Origin: Streptomyces ortus
GTDB lineage: Bacteria > Actinomycetota > Actinomycetes > Streptomycetales > Streptomycetaceae
Length of the DNA: 64,000 nt
Reading direction: 5' to 3'
NCBI RefSeq assembly: GCF_026341275.1
Contig: NZ_JAIFZO010000002.1
Location: forward strand, 7,036,118-7,100,117
Shown: positions 50,800-58,426 of the stretch, in pieces
How positions within the stretch are numbered: position 1 is the stretch's first letter
How the letters are laid out: each line of letters starts with the position of its first letter
Notes under the pieces: generated by a model
What the model was told of the DNA's origin: nothing
Database searches by the model: none
What the model saw: only the letters and a program-made list of their open reading frames with translations
Made by a program: the position numbers and the translations under genes

Positions 50800-52193
50800 C
50801 CACCAGCAAGTCCCAGGAGTTCGACCTCGGCACTCTCCTCGCCGGGCGCGGAGCCGAGCGCTACGAGCTGCACGCCAAGTACCTGAACCACCAACTGCCG
50901 CGCATGCTGCGCACCATCGGCTTCGACAAGGTCTACGAGCGGGCCGAGGGCGCCCACTTCTGGGACGCGGACGACAACGACTACCTGGACATGCTCGCCG
51001 GGTTCGGGGTGATGGGCCTCGGCCGCCACCACCCCGTCGTCCGCAAGGCACTGCACGACGTCCTCGACGCGCAGCTCGCCGACCTCACCCGCTTCGACTG
51101 CCAGCCGCTGCCCGGACTGCTGGCGGAGCAACTGCTGACGCACAGCCCGCACCTGGACCGGGTGTTCTTCGGCAACAGCGGAACGGAGGCCGTCGAGACC
51201 GCGCTGAAGTTCGCCCGCTACGCCACCGGCAGGCCGCGCGTCCTGTACTGCGCGCACGCCTTCCACGGTCTGACCACCGGGTCCCTGTCCGTCAACGGCG
51301 AGGACGGCTTCCGGGACGGCTTCGCCCCGCTGCTGCCCGACACGGCGGTCCCGCTCGGCGACCTCGACGCCCTGGCGGCCGAGCTCAAGAAGGGCGACGT
51401 CGCCGCGCTGATCGTCGAGCCGATCCAGGGCAAGGGCGTGCACGAGTCGCCGCCCGGCTATCTGCGCGACGCCCAGGAGCTGCTGCACAAGCACAAGGCG
51501 CTGCTCATCGCGGACGAGGTGCAGACCGGGCTCGGCCGGACCGGCGACTTCTACGCCCACCAGCACGAGGACGGGGTCGAACCGGACCTGGTCTGCGTGG
51601 CCAAGGCGCTGTCGGGCGGCTACGTGCCCGTCAGCGCCACCCTCGGCAAGGACTGGATCTTCAAGAAGGTCTACTCGTCCATGGACCGGGTCCTCGTGCA
51701 CTCCGCGAGCTTCGGATCCAACGCGCAGGCCATGGCGGCCGGTCTCGCCGTCCTGTCGGTCATGGAGAACGAGCAGATCGTGGCGAACGCCCGCGCCATG
51801 GGGGAGCTGCTCAAGTCCCGGCTCACGGCGCTCGTCGACCGGTACGAGCTGCTGAGCGACGTACGCGGCCGGGGGCTGATGATCGGCATCGAGTTCGGCC
51901 GCCCCACGTCGCTGAAGCTGCGCAGCCGGTGGACGATGCTGCAGGCGGCGCGCAAGGGGCTGTTCGCGCAGATGGTGGTCGTACCGCTGCTGCAGCGGCA
52001 CCGGATCCTGACCCAGGTCTCAGGCGACCACCTGGAGGTGATCAAGCTGATTCCGCCGCTGGTGATCGGGGAGCGGGACGTGGACCGGTTCGTGGACGCG
52101 TTCACCGCCGTGATGGACGACGCGCACAGCGGGGGCGGGCTGATGTGGGACTTCGGCAGGACGCTGGTGAAACAGGCGGTCGCGAACCGGTAG
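50796..52193 (+). CDS. hpnO: HpnO-type class III aminotransferase
   Basis: A 465-aa PLP enzyme. GTEAVETALKFAR, IVEPIQGKGV and IADEVQTGLGRTG are class III motifs; the Schiff-base Lys is Lys270 in VAKALSGGY. HpnO aminates the side chain to give aminobacteriohopanetriol. ATG 50796 overlaps the dxs stop. Last gene of the hopanoid operon: no hpnI/J/K, hpnP (2-methylation) or hpnR is seen, which fits simple aminotriol as the end product. Confidence 0.92.
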   Translation: MTTSKSQEFDLGTLLAGRGAERYELHAKYLNHQLPRMLRTIGFDKVYERAEGAHFWDADDNDYLDMLAGFGVMGLGRHHPVVRKALHDVLDAQLADLTRFDCQPLPGLLAEQLLTHSPHLDRVFFGNSGTEAVETALKFARYATGRPRVLYCAHAFHGLTTGSLSVNGEDGFRDGFAPLLPDTAVPLGDLDALAAELKKGDVAALIVEPIQGKGVHESPPGYLRDAQELLHKHKALLIADEVQTGLGRTGDFYAHQHEDGVEPDLVCVAKALSGGYVPVSATLGKDWIFKKVYSSMDRVLVHSASFGSNAQAMAAGLAVLSVMENEQIVANARAMGELLKSRLTALVDRYELLSDVRGRGLMIGIEFGRPTSLKLRSRWTMLQAARKGLFAQMVVVPLLQRHRILTQVSGDHLEVIKLIPPLVIGERDVDRFVDAFTAVMDDAHSGGGLMWDFGRTLVKQAVANR

Positions 52194-52246
52194 CCCCGCG
52201 GGCCTGCCGTACGCCTTCGCCGCGCGCCGGCGGGGTCGTTCGCGTA

Positions 52247-52297
52247 CTTCCCCGCGCCTCTGAAGGGGCTGAAAGACTGCGCCGTTCCCCGCGCCCC
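52247..52297. repeat. two inverted copies of the dispersed GC element after hpnO
   Basis: CTTCCCCGCGCCTCTG near 52247 and GTTCCCCGCGCCCCC near 52284 are minus-strand copies of the AGGGGCGCGGGGAAC element, about 37 bp apart, in the 3' region of the hopanoid operon. Confidence 0.6.
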
Positions 52298-52304
52298 CGG
52301 GATT

Positions 52305-52339
52305 TTGCCTCTAAGGCAACTTATTTGCCTGCGAGGCAA
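52305..52339. promoter_or_regulatory. two tandem operators TTGCCT-N3-AGGCAA
   Basis: TTGCCT-CTA-AGGCAA (52305-52319) and TTGCCT-GCG-AGGCAA (52325-52339) are identical perfect 6-bp dyads, 20 bp apart centre to centre (about two helical turns). The second ends 20 nt before the XRE-cupin ATG. This is the arrangement of an autoregulated operator binding two dimers, probably of the XRE protein, covering the promoter. Confidence 0.8.
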
Positions 52340-52359
52340 GTCTCCGGCTCAATGGACAC

Positions 52360-52998
52360 ATGAACCCTGCCAAGGGTACGCACCCCTCCGACCCGCCGTC
52401 GGCGGAGGAGCCGCCCCCCACCGTCGCCCCCCAGCTACGCGCCCTCCGCCACCGCGCGGCCCTCACCCTGGAGTCCGCGGCCGCCGCGGCGGGGCTCTCG
52501 CCCGCCCACCTCTCCCGGCTGGAGACCGGCCGGCGCCAGCCCTCCCTGCCCATGCTGCTCGCCCTGGCCCGCATCTACGGCACCACCGTCTCCGACCTGC
52601 TCGGCGAGACGGTCACCGAGCGGGACGCCGTCGTGCGCTCGGCCGACATGGAGCCGACCCGGGCCGGCGGCTGGACCTACTGGCAGGCGGGCGCCGCCGG
52701 ACGCGGCATGCAGTCCCTGCGGGTGCACGTCCCCTACGGAGCGCAGGGCGACATCGTGCGGGTCCACCCCGGAGAGGAGTGGCTGTACGTCCTCCAGGGA
52801 CGGCTGCGGCTGCGCCTCGGGGACACCGCACATGTCCTCGAACCCGGCGACAGCGCCCACTTCGACTCGTTGACCCCGCACCGGATCGCCGCCGCGGGCC
52901 GGGACGGGGCCGAGCTCCTCTTCGTACACACCCTGCTGCAGAGTCCGACGGCCGCGCTGTGCCTCGGGCCGACGACCATCCCAGGAGAATCCTCATGA
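52360..52998 (+). CDS. XRE family regulator with cupin domain
   Basis: A 212-aa two-domain regulator. The HTH is at about 29-84: LRALRHRAALTLESAAAAAG, LSPAHLSRLETGRRQPSL. The C-terminal cupin (about 100-195) has GMQSLRVHVP, HPGEEWLYVLQGRLRLRLG and LEPGDSAHFDSLTPHRI, with His/Glu/His positions that could bind a metal or small ligand. Such regulators often sense an amine, amino acid or polyamine. Two tandem dyads precede it. Its stop overlaps the 41-aa membrane protein (ATGA). Confidence 0.92.
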   Translation: MNPAKGTHPSDPPSAEEPPPTVAPQLRALRHRAALTLESAAAAAGLSPAHLSRLETGRRQPSLPMLLALARIYGTTVSDLLGETVTERDAVVRSADMEPTRAGGWTYWQAGAAGRGMQSLRVHVPYGAQGDIVRVHPGEEWLYVLQGRLRLRLGDTAHVLEPGDSAHFDSLTPHRIAAAGRDGAELLFVHTLLQSPTAALCLGPTTIPGESS

Positions 52999-53120
52999 AG
53001 GACATCGAGGAGAAGTTCCCGCGCGCGCTGTGGGTACGGCTCATCATCTACGTGGCGGTCGGGCACGTCTTCGCCGCCTTCATCTACCTGCTGTTCACGC
53101 TGGGCGCCCGGAACCAGTAG
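52995..53120 (+). CDS. 41-aa single-span membrane protein (DUF6126-like)
   Basis: A 41-aa protein starting MKDIEEKFPRALWVRLIIYV and ending FTLGARNQ. One membrane helix covers about residues 14-36. GGAGAATCCTC precedes ATG 52995, which overlaps the XRE stop. I recall a family (DUF6126) of such small proteins beside XRE-cupin regulators in Streptomyces. Function unknown. Strict coupling to the regulator suggests a signal or transport role linked to it. Confidence 0.85.
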   Translation: MKDIEEKFPRALWVRLIIYVAVGHVFAAFIYLLFTLGARNQ

Positions 53121-53144
53121 GCGGTCCGGGGGCGGCGGGACCGG

Positions 53145-53942
53145 TCAGTCGAGGAACCGCTGACGCAGCCGCTCCCGTATCGCGGGCGTCACGCCGAGGC
53201 CCTGTTCCAGATACGCGTCGACCCCGCCCCAGGTCTCCTCGATCGTGTCGAACGCCGCCGCCAGATACTCGGCGCGTGCGTCGAAGAGCGGGCTGAGCAG
53301 CTCCATCACCTCGGGGGTGTAGGCGGAGGCGGCGGTGCTGCTGCGGTGGACCTTGTAGCGGCGGTGCGCCGCGTTCGACTCCAGGTAGTCCGCCACGATC
53401 GCCTCGCGCTCGACGCCCACGGCGAGAAGTGTCACGGCGACGGAGAGGCCCGCCCGGTCCTTGCCCGCCGCGCAGTGCATCAGGGCCGGAACGCTGTCCT
53501 CGGCCAGCGCGTGCAGTACCTGCCGGTGCTCGGCCGTGCGCTCCTTGACGATCGTGCGGTAGGACATGATCATGCGGTTCGCCGCCTGGCCGTCCGCGAG
53601 CAGCGCACGCAGCTCGTCCACGTTCCCGTCGCGGACCATCTTCCAGAACTCGGCGCCGTCGGCGGGGTCCGACAGCGGCAGGTTCACATTGCGCACCCCG
53701 GGCAGCTCGACGTCGGCGCCCTCCAGCCGCTGGTCCGCGGCATTGCGGAAGTCGAAGATCGTGTGCAGACCCAGCGAGGCGAGGAACGCGGCGTCCGACG
53801 GCGTCGCGTGTGCGAGGTGGCCGCTGCGGAACAGCCGTCCGTACGCCACTCGCCGGCCGTCCACCGTCGGCAGGCCGCCCACGTCGCGGAAGTTGCGTAC
53901 ACCGGCCAGCTCGGGCTCGGTCGACGGGACCTGCTGCGTCAC
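53145..53942 (-). CDS. tyrosine-protein phosphatase (dual-specificity type, PTP family)
   Basis: A 265-aa phosphatase. The P-loop is HCAAGKDRAG, Cys157 to Arg163, the C-x5-R signature, preceded by the family N-terminal ELAGVRNFRDVGGLPTVDGR. It resembles MptpB/LipA-type phosphatases that act on phosphotyrosine and phosphoinositides. GTG 53942 has GGAGGAGCCCCC just upstream; longer upstream frames lack one. Convergent with the small membrane protein, divergent from the alpha-galactosidase. Confidence 0.92.
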   Translation of the reverse strand: MTQQVPSTEPELAGVRNFRDVGGLPTVDGRRVAYGRLFRSGHLAHATPSDAAFLASLGLHTIFDFRNAADQRLEGADVELPGVRNVNLPLSDPADGAEFWKMVRDGNVDELRALLADGQAANRMIMSYRTIVKERTAEHRQVLHALAEDSVPALMHCAAGKDRAGLSVAVTLLAVGVEREAIVADYLESNAAHRRYKVHRSSTAASAYTPEVMELLSPLFDARAEYLAAAFDTIEETWGGVDAYLEQGLGVTPAIRERLRQRFLD

Positions 53943-54109
53943 GGGGGCTCCTCCCTCGGCCGCCGACGCGGCTCGTCGGCGAGGTGCGTATCCGACGATA
54001 CGACATCGGTTCGTGGGCCAATGAGTTGTCCACAGGCGTTGCCCGAAGGGCAGGTCGGCCCTGATGATGTTGGGGCTTGAGCGTGCCTGTTCGAATATGT
54101 GAGGGCTTG

Positions 54110-56209
54110 ATGGTAGAGATCGGCGCAGACGGCCGTACGTGGCTTCTTTCGGGGCCCACGAGCAGCTACGGCCTGCGGCTCGGTGACGAGGACGAGCTGG
54201 TGCATCTGCACTGGGGCCCGAGGATCGCGCTCGCCGACGCCGAGGCGCTCGCCGCGGGCCCGGGTCCCGAGTACTGGGCGTTCGAGGCCACCCTCGACGG
54301 CCACGAGGAGTACCCGGTCGAGGGCGGCCCCCGCTTCGTACGGCCCGCCCTGTCCGTGCGCACACCGGACCGGCGCGGCACCGAATGGCGCTTCGAGGGG
54401 TACGAGACCGACGGGGTGGGCGAGGCCTCCGGCGACGAGCTGCGGCTGCGGTTCTCCGACTCCGGGCTCGGCATCACCCTGCACTACCGGATGCGGGCGG
54501 GCACCGACGTCGTCGAGCGATGGGTGACCCTCGCCAACGAAGGACCCGCCCTTGAGGTCCTGCGCGCCGACTCCGCGACCTGGACGCTGCCGCGCCGCGA
54601 CGGCTGGCGGCTGTCCCAGCTGCACGGACGGTGGGCGGCCGAGTCCCGGCTGGTGCGCTCCGAGCTGACGTACGGCGAGAAGATCATCGGCAGTCGGCGC
54701 GGGCACACCGGGCACCAGCATCTGCCGTGGGTCGCCCTGGACGCGGACGGCACGGCGACCGAGGAGCTGGGCGAGGTCTACGGCTGTGCCCTCGCCTGGT
54801 CGGGGTCCTGGCGGATCGCGGTGGCCCAGCTGCCCGACGCGCGCGTGCAGATCACCGGCGGGGCCGGGTACGACGACTCGGGCCTGCTGCGGCTGGAGCC
54901 GGGGGAGACCTTCGTCACGCCGGTCTTCGCGGGGCTGTGGAGCGACGGCGGCTTCGGCGGGGCGAGCCGCGCCTGGCACGCGTACCAGCGCGCGTACGTG
55001 ATCCCGGACGCGGAGCGGGACCGGCCCGTGCTCTTCAACTCCTGGGAGGCCACGGAGTTCGACATCTCCGAGGAGCAGCAGCGGGCGCTCGCCCGCCGGG
55101 CCGCCGAGGCCGGTGTCGAACTCTTCGTGGTCGACGACGGCTGGTTCGGGGCCCGCACCAGCGACCGGGCGGGGCTCGGTGACTGGACGGTCAACCGGGA
55201 CCGCTTCCCGGGGGGCCTCAAGCCGCTCGGCGACTACGTGCACGGGCTCGGGATGCGGTTCGGCATCTGGGTCGAGCCCGAGATGGTCAACCCGGACAGC
55301 GAGCTGTACCGCGCACACCCGGACTGGGTGCAGTTCCAGTCGGGACGGAAGCGGACGGAACTACGCAATCAGCTCGTGCTGAACCTCGCCCGCGAGGACG
55401 TCCAGGAGTACCTGTGGGAACAGCTCGACGCGCTGCTCTCCAGCGCGCCGATCGACTACGTGAAGTGGGACTTCAACCGCGCCTTCACCGATGCGGGCTG
55501 GCCCGGCGAGGCGTACCCGCAGCGGCTGTGGGTGGACCATGTGCACGCCCTGTACAAGCTGTTGGACCGGCTGCGGGCGGCCCACCCGACCGTCGCCTTC
55601 GAGTCCTGCTCGGGCGGCGGCGGCCGGATCGACCTCGGCATCATGGCGCGTACGGACCAGGTGTGGACCTCGGACAACACCGACCCGCTCGACCGGCTCG
55701 CCATCCAGCACGGCTTCAGCCAGGTGCATCCCGCGCGAGCCATGGCCGCCTGGGTCACCGACAGCCCGAACACGCAGCTCAACGGACGTGTCAGCTCGCT
55801 GCGCTTCCGGTTCGTGAGTGCGATGGCCGGGGTGCTCGGCGTCGGCGGCGACCTCACCCGCTGGACCGAGGAGGAGCTGGCCGAGGCGCGGACCTGGGTG
55901 GAGCTCTACAAGGAGATCAGGCCCGTCGTGCAGCGCGGTGAGCTTCATCGGCTGCGGGCGCCGGAGGGCGGACTGAGTGCCGTCCAGTACGTCCGGGACG
56001 GCGAGGTCGTCGTCCTCGCCTGGCTCCAGGCCCAGCACTACGGCGAGCCGGTCGCACCGCTGAGGCTGCGGGGCCTGGATCCGTCGGCGGAGTACGAATG
56101 CCCCGAAACGGGCGAAGTCCACCGAGGTGCGGTGCTGTTGCACCACGGGCTGCGGACGGGATTGCGCGGCGACCTCGATGCGGCGGTTGTCCGGCTGCGT
56201 CGCATCTGA
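54110..56209 (+). CDS. GH36 alpha-galactosidase
   Basis: A 699-aa glycosidase. The nucleophile is Asp454 in YVKWDFNRAF and the acid/base Asp522 in SDNTDPLDR, with CSGGGGRID between, all GH36 hallmarks. An N-terminal beta-supersandwich (to about 290) precedes the barrel. No signal peptide, so it acts on imported oligosaccharides. ATG 54110 has GAGGGCTTG upstream; a TTG 33 nt earlier is the only alternative. Confidence 0.94.
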   Translation: MVEIGADGRTWLLSGPTSSYGLRLGDEDELVHLHWGPRIALADAEALAAGPGPEYWAFEATLDGHEEYPVEGGPRFVRPALSVRTPDRRGTEWRFEGYETDGVGEASGDELRLRFSDSGLGITLHYRMRAGTDVVERWVTLANEGPALEVLRADSATWTLPRRDGWRLSQLHGRWAAESRLVRSELTYGEKIIGSRRGHTGHQHLPWVALDADGTATEELGEVYGCALAWSGSWRIAVAQLPDARVQITGGAGYDDSGLLRLEPGETFVTPVFAGLWSDGGFGGASRAWHAYQRAYVIPDAERDRPVLFNSWEATEFDISEEQQRALARRAAEAGVELFVVDDGWFGARTSDRAGLGDWTVNRDRFPGGLKPLGDYVHGLGMRFGIWVEPEMVNPDSELYRAHPDWVQFQSGRKRTELRNQLVLNLAREDVQEYLWEQLDALLSSAPIDYVKWDFNRAFTDAGWPGEAYPQRLWVDHVHALYKLLDRLRAAHPTVAFESCSGGGGRIDLGIMARTDQVWTSDNTDPLDRLAIQHGFSQVHPARAMAAWVTDSPNTQLNGRVSSLRFRFVSAMAGVLGVGGDLTRWTEEELAEARTWVELYKEIRPVVQRGELHRLRAPEGGLSAVQYVRDGEVVVLAWLQAQHYGEPVAPLRLRGLDPSAEYECPETGEVHRGAVLLHHGLRTGLRGDLDAAVVRLRRI

Positions 56210-56225
56210 CTGTTCTGTCGGTAAT

Positions 56226-56263
56226 GGAGCCTTCATTCCAACTCGCCCCGGAGTGAAGGCTCC
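56226..56263 (+). terminator. 14-bp hairpin after the alpha-galactosidase
   Basis: GGAGCCTTCATTCC (56226-56239) pairs with GGAGTGAAGGCTCC (56250-56263) over a 10-nt loop; one T.G wobble, all other positions pair. It begins 16 nt after the stop. Confidence 0.85.
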
Positions 56264-56494
56264 TGAGGAGGTCCTGGGTGAGCAGCGTCATATCCGTGAC
56301 GTTCCGCTGTCGCCATGCTCACGTAAGTCCGCTTTGTTTCCAGCGTTTTATCGAATGGGGACAGCCGGTATTCACCCTGGGTGACCGGTGTGTTGATCGA
56401 GGATCAAGAAAACGGGACGCACACCAAACCCTCAAGCTTGTTTACGCCTCTTCATGTCGCTTACGTTCACCTCCAATCCGGACGGACGCCCAAT

Positions 56495-56657
56495 CCTGCC
56501 GCCGCCCGGAAACCGCACTCACCCGTATGTGGCAGGAGCGGGGGACCCACAGGTAAGACGCCTGTTCCGGTCTCCGGAACGGCTTGGGGTTAAGTCGCGC
56601 GAAAGCGCGGCCGGGCATCTCCAGCTCGCACCCGACAGCTCACCTCGCAGGCGCCGG
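56495..56657 (+). ncRNA. ydaO/yuaA riboswitch (cyclic di-AMP sensing)
   Basis: The 5' leader of the M23/LysM gene has the conserved blocks of the ydaO motif: GGAAACCGC, AGCGGGGGACCCACAGG, GGCTTGGGGTTAAG, GGGCATCTCC and CCCGACAGCTCACCTCGCAG, followed by GGCGCCGG. In Bacillus and actinobacteria this RNA binds c-di-AMP, and ligand binding lowers expression, typically of wall hydrolases or K+ uptake genes. The 240 nt between the GH36 terminator and this element hold its promoter region. Confidence 0.9.
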
Positions 56658-56670
56658 AGAGGAATTCGTC

Positions 56671-57600
56671 ATGCCCGCGAAGGGTAAGCACCGCCGTCCC
56701 AAGTCCCCGCGTTTCTCGCGCTCCATAGCCGTGGCCGGAACCGGGGGCGCGGCCCTCGCCATCCCGCTGCTCGGTGCCGCCGGAGCGCACGCCGCGACCC
56801 CGCAGACCGCCGCCGACTCCGTGGCGAGCGCCGCGAACGTCTCGACCGTCGCGAACAAGTCCGCCGCTGCCGCTCCCACCGCCGGCAAGCAGGCCGCCGC
56901 GAAGGCGGACGCGAAGAAGGTCGCGACCAGGACGTACGCCGTGCGTTCCGGCGACTCCCTGTCGAAGATCGCCGACACGCAGGACGTCAGCGGCGGCTGG
57001 AAGAAGCTGTACGCGGACAACCGCTCGTCCATCGGCGGCGACCCGTCGCTCATCCACCCGGGCCTCAAGCTCGCCCTCGGCGGCAAGGCGCCGGCCACCC
57101 AGAGCTCCGACTCCGGCTCCGCCAAGGCCGAGAAGCCGGCCGCCGCCAAGAAGTCGACCACGGCGTCCAAGGCCGCGGACACCTCGACGGCCACCGGCTT
57201 CTCGCTGCCGGTCTCGGGGGCGTCCATCGGCACCTCGTACGAGATGTCCGGCAGCATGTGGTCCAGCGGGTACCACACCGGTGTCGACTTCGTGGTGCCC
57301 ACCGGCACCGCGCTCAAGTCCGTCGGCGCCGGCACGGTCGTCTCCGCCGGATGGGGCGGCGCGTACGGCAACCAGGTCGTCATCCGGCTCGCCGACGGCC
57401 ACTACGCCCAGTACGCCCACCTGTCCTCCCTCTCCGTCTCGGCCGGCCAGACCGTGACGGGCGGACAGCAGGTCGGCCTCTCGGGTGCCACGGGCAACGT
57501 CACCGGCCCGCACCTGCACTTCGAGATCCGCACCACCCCGGACTACGGCTCGGACGTGGACCCGCTGGCGTACCTGCGCGCCAAGGGCGTCTCCGTCTGA
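56671..57600 (+). CDS. secreted LysM/M23 peptidoglycan hydrolase
   Basis: A 309-aa secreted protein. The signal region is MPAKGKHRRPKSPRFSRS, a hydrophobic core and AGAHA. LysM covers about 88-137 (TYAVRSGDSLSKIADTQD to IHPGLKLAL). The M23 metallopeptidase is at the C-terminus: zinc ligands His202 and Asp206 in HTGVDF, and His283 in HLHFEI. It would cleave peptidoglycan stem cross-links during growth or resuscitation. Control by c-di-AMP ties hydrolysis to turgor and wall state. GGAGAGGAATTCGTC precedes the ATG. Confidence 0.94.
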   Translation: MPAKGKHRRPKSPRFSRSIAVAGTGGAALAIPLLGAAGAHAATPQTAADSVASAANVSTVANKSAAAAPTAGKQAAAKADAKKVATRTYAVRSGDSLSKIADTQDVSGGWKKLYADNRSSIGGDPSLIHPGLKLALGGKAPATQSSDSGSAKAEKPAAAKKSTTASKAADTSTATGFSLPVSGASIGTSYEMSGSMWSSGYHTGVDFVVPTGTALKSVGAGTVVSAGWGGAYGNQVVIRLADGHYAQYAHLSSLSVSAGQTVTGGQQVGLSGATGNVTGPHLHFEIRTTPDYGSDVDPLAYLRAKGVSV

Positions 57601-57639
57601 CGCAGGCCGACGCCCACGGGCGTCGACCCACGTAGATCT

Positions 57640-57680
57640 CCGAAGGCCGGACCCTGTGATCCCCGGGGTCCGGCCTTCGG
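57640..57680 (+). terminator. 15-bp perfect hairpin after the M23/LysM gene
   Basis: CCGAAGGCCGGACCC (57640-57654) pairs with GGGTCCGGCCTTCGG (57666-57680) over an 11-nt loop. A smaller dyad, CGACGCCC-AC-GGGCGTCG, is at 57608-57625. It may also end the convergent TetR transcript. Confidence 0.88.
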
Positions 57681-57701
57681 CATGTCCGGGCCCGGGAGGG
57701 T

Positions 57702-58280
57702 TCAGGTCCCGGGAGGGTTCAGGGCGCGTACGAACTGCTCTGTGAGCTGTTCGGTGTCGAGGTCGTCCGCGCTGCGCCCGGTCAGGAGGTGGAAGAAGGG
57801 CGGGCCGATCAGGAGCGCGGTCGCCTGTTCGAGCGAGAGGGGAGTGTCGCTCGGCTGCCGCACCGCCTCCACGACCTCCGCGGCGCTCTCTCCGAGGATG
57901 TCCCGGGAGGCCAGCAGCGCGGCGACCTCCGCGTCGTGCTGGGCTTCCCCCATCAGGGCGCGGTAGGCCGCGCCCGCGTGGGAGTGGGCCAGGAAGCCCA
58001 CCAGGGCGTCGAGATAGGCCTTGAGGTCCTTGCGGGGATCGCCGCTGCGGGGCACGGACAGTTCCTCCCGGGCGTCGATGGCGCTGGCCTCGTAGAGGAC
58101 CTCCGCCTTGTTCGACCACCAGCGGTACACGGTCTGCCGGCCCACGCCCGCCCGCTCGGCGATGCCCTTCATGGTCAGGGCCGCGTATCCCACTTCCACC
58201 AGAAGGTCGTCGACGGCGTGCAGCACGGCGGCCCGTGCGCTCTCACTGCGGGGCCGTCCGCGGCCACTTCCATCCACCAT
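57702..58280 (-). CDS. TetR/AcrR family regulator
   Basis: A 192-aa TetR protein. HTH at about 18-60: AAVLHAVDDLLVEVGYAALT, MKGIAERAGVGRQTVYRWWSN. The C-terminal ligand domain resembles TetR_C_11-type sensors of small lipophilic molecules. It shares a divergent promoter with a NAD-epimerase and a near-perfect 23-bp operator, so it probably represses both. Confidence 0.92.
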   Translation of the reverse strand: MVDGSGRGRPRSESARAAVLHAVDDLLVEVGYAALTMKGIAERAGVGRQTVYRWWSNKAEVLYEASAIDAREELSVPRSGDPRKDLKAYLDALVGFLAHSHAGAAYRALMGEAQHDAEVAALLASRDILGESAAEVVEAVRQPSDTPLSLEQATALLIGPPFFHLLTGRSADDLDTEQLTEQFVRALNPPGT

Positions 58281-58291
58281 GCCGCAACTCT

Positions 58292-58314
58292 ATACGAGGC
58301 ACAGTGTCTCGTAT
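58292..58314. promoter_or_regulatory. 23-bp operator between TetR and the NAD-epimerase gene
   Basis: ATACGAGGCAC-A-GTGTCTCGTAT: 11-nt arms with one mismatch around a single base. It lies 12 nt before the TetR ATG and 113 nt before the epimerase. This is a textbook TetR-repressor operator in a divergent promoter. Confidence 0.85.
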
Positions 58315-58426
58315 GTGTTACCTTTACGGTGCACGGTGACTCGGAAATGAGTACCCGGCCCTGTCCCGCACTGTCATCTGCCCCGCACTTTCATCTGCCC
58401 TTTCGGGGGCGAAGGAGGTCACGTCC

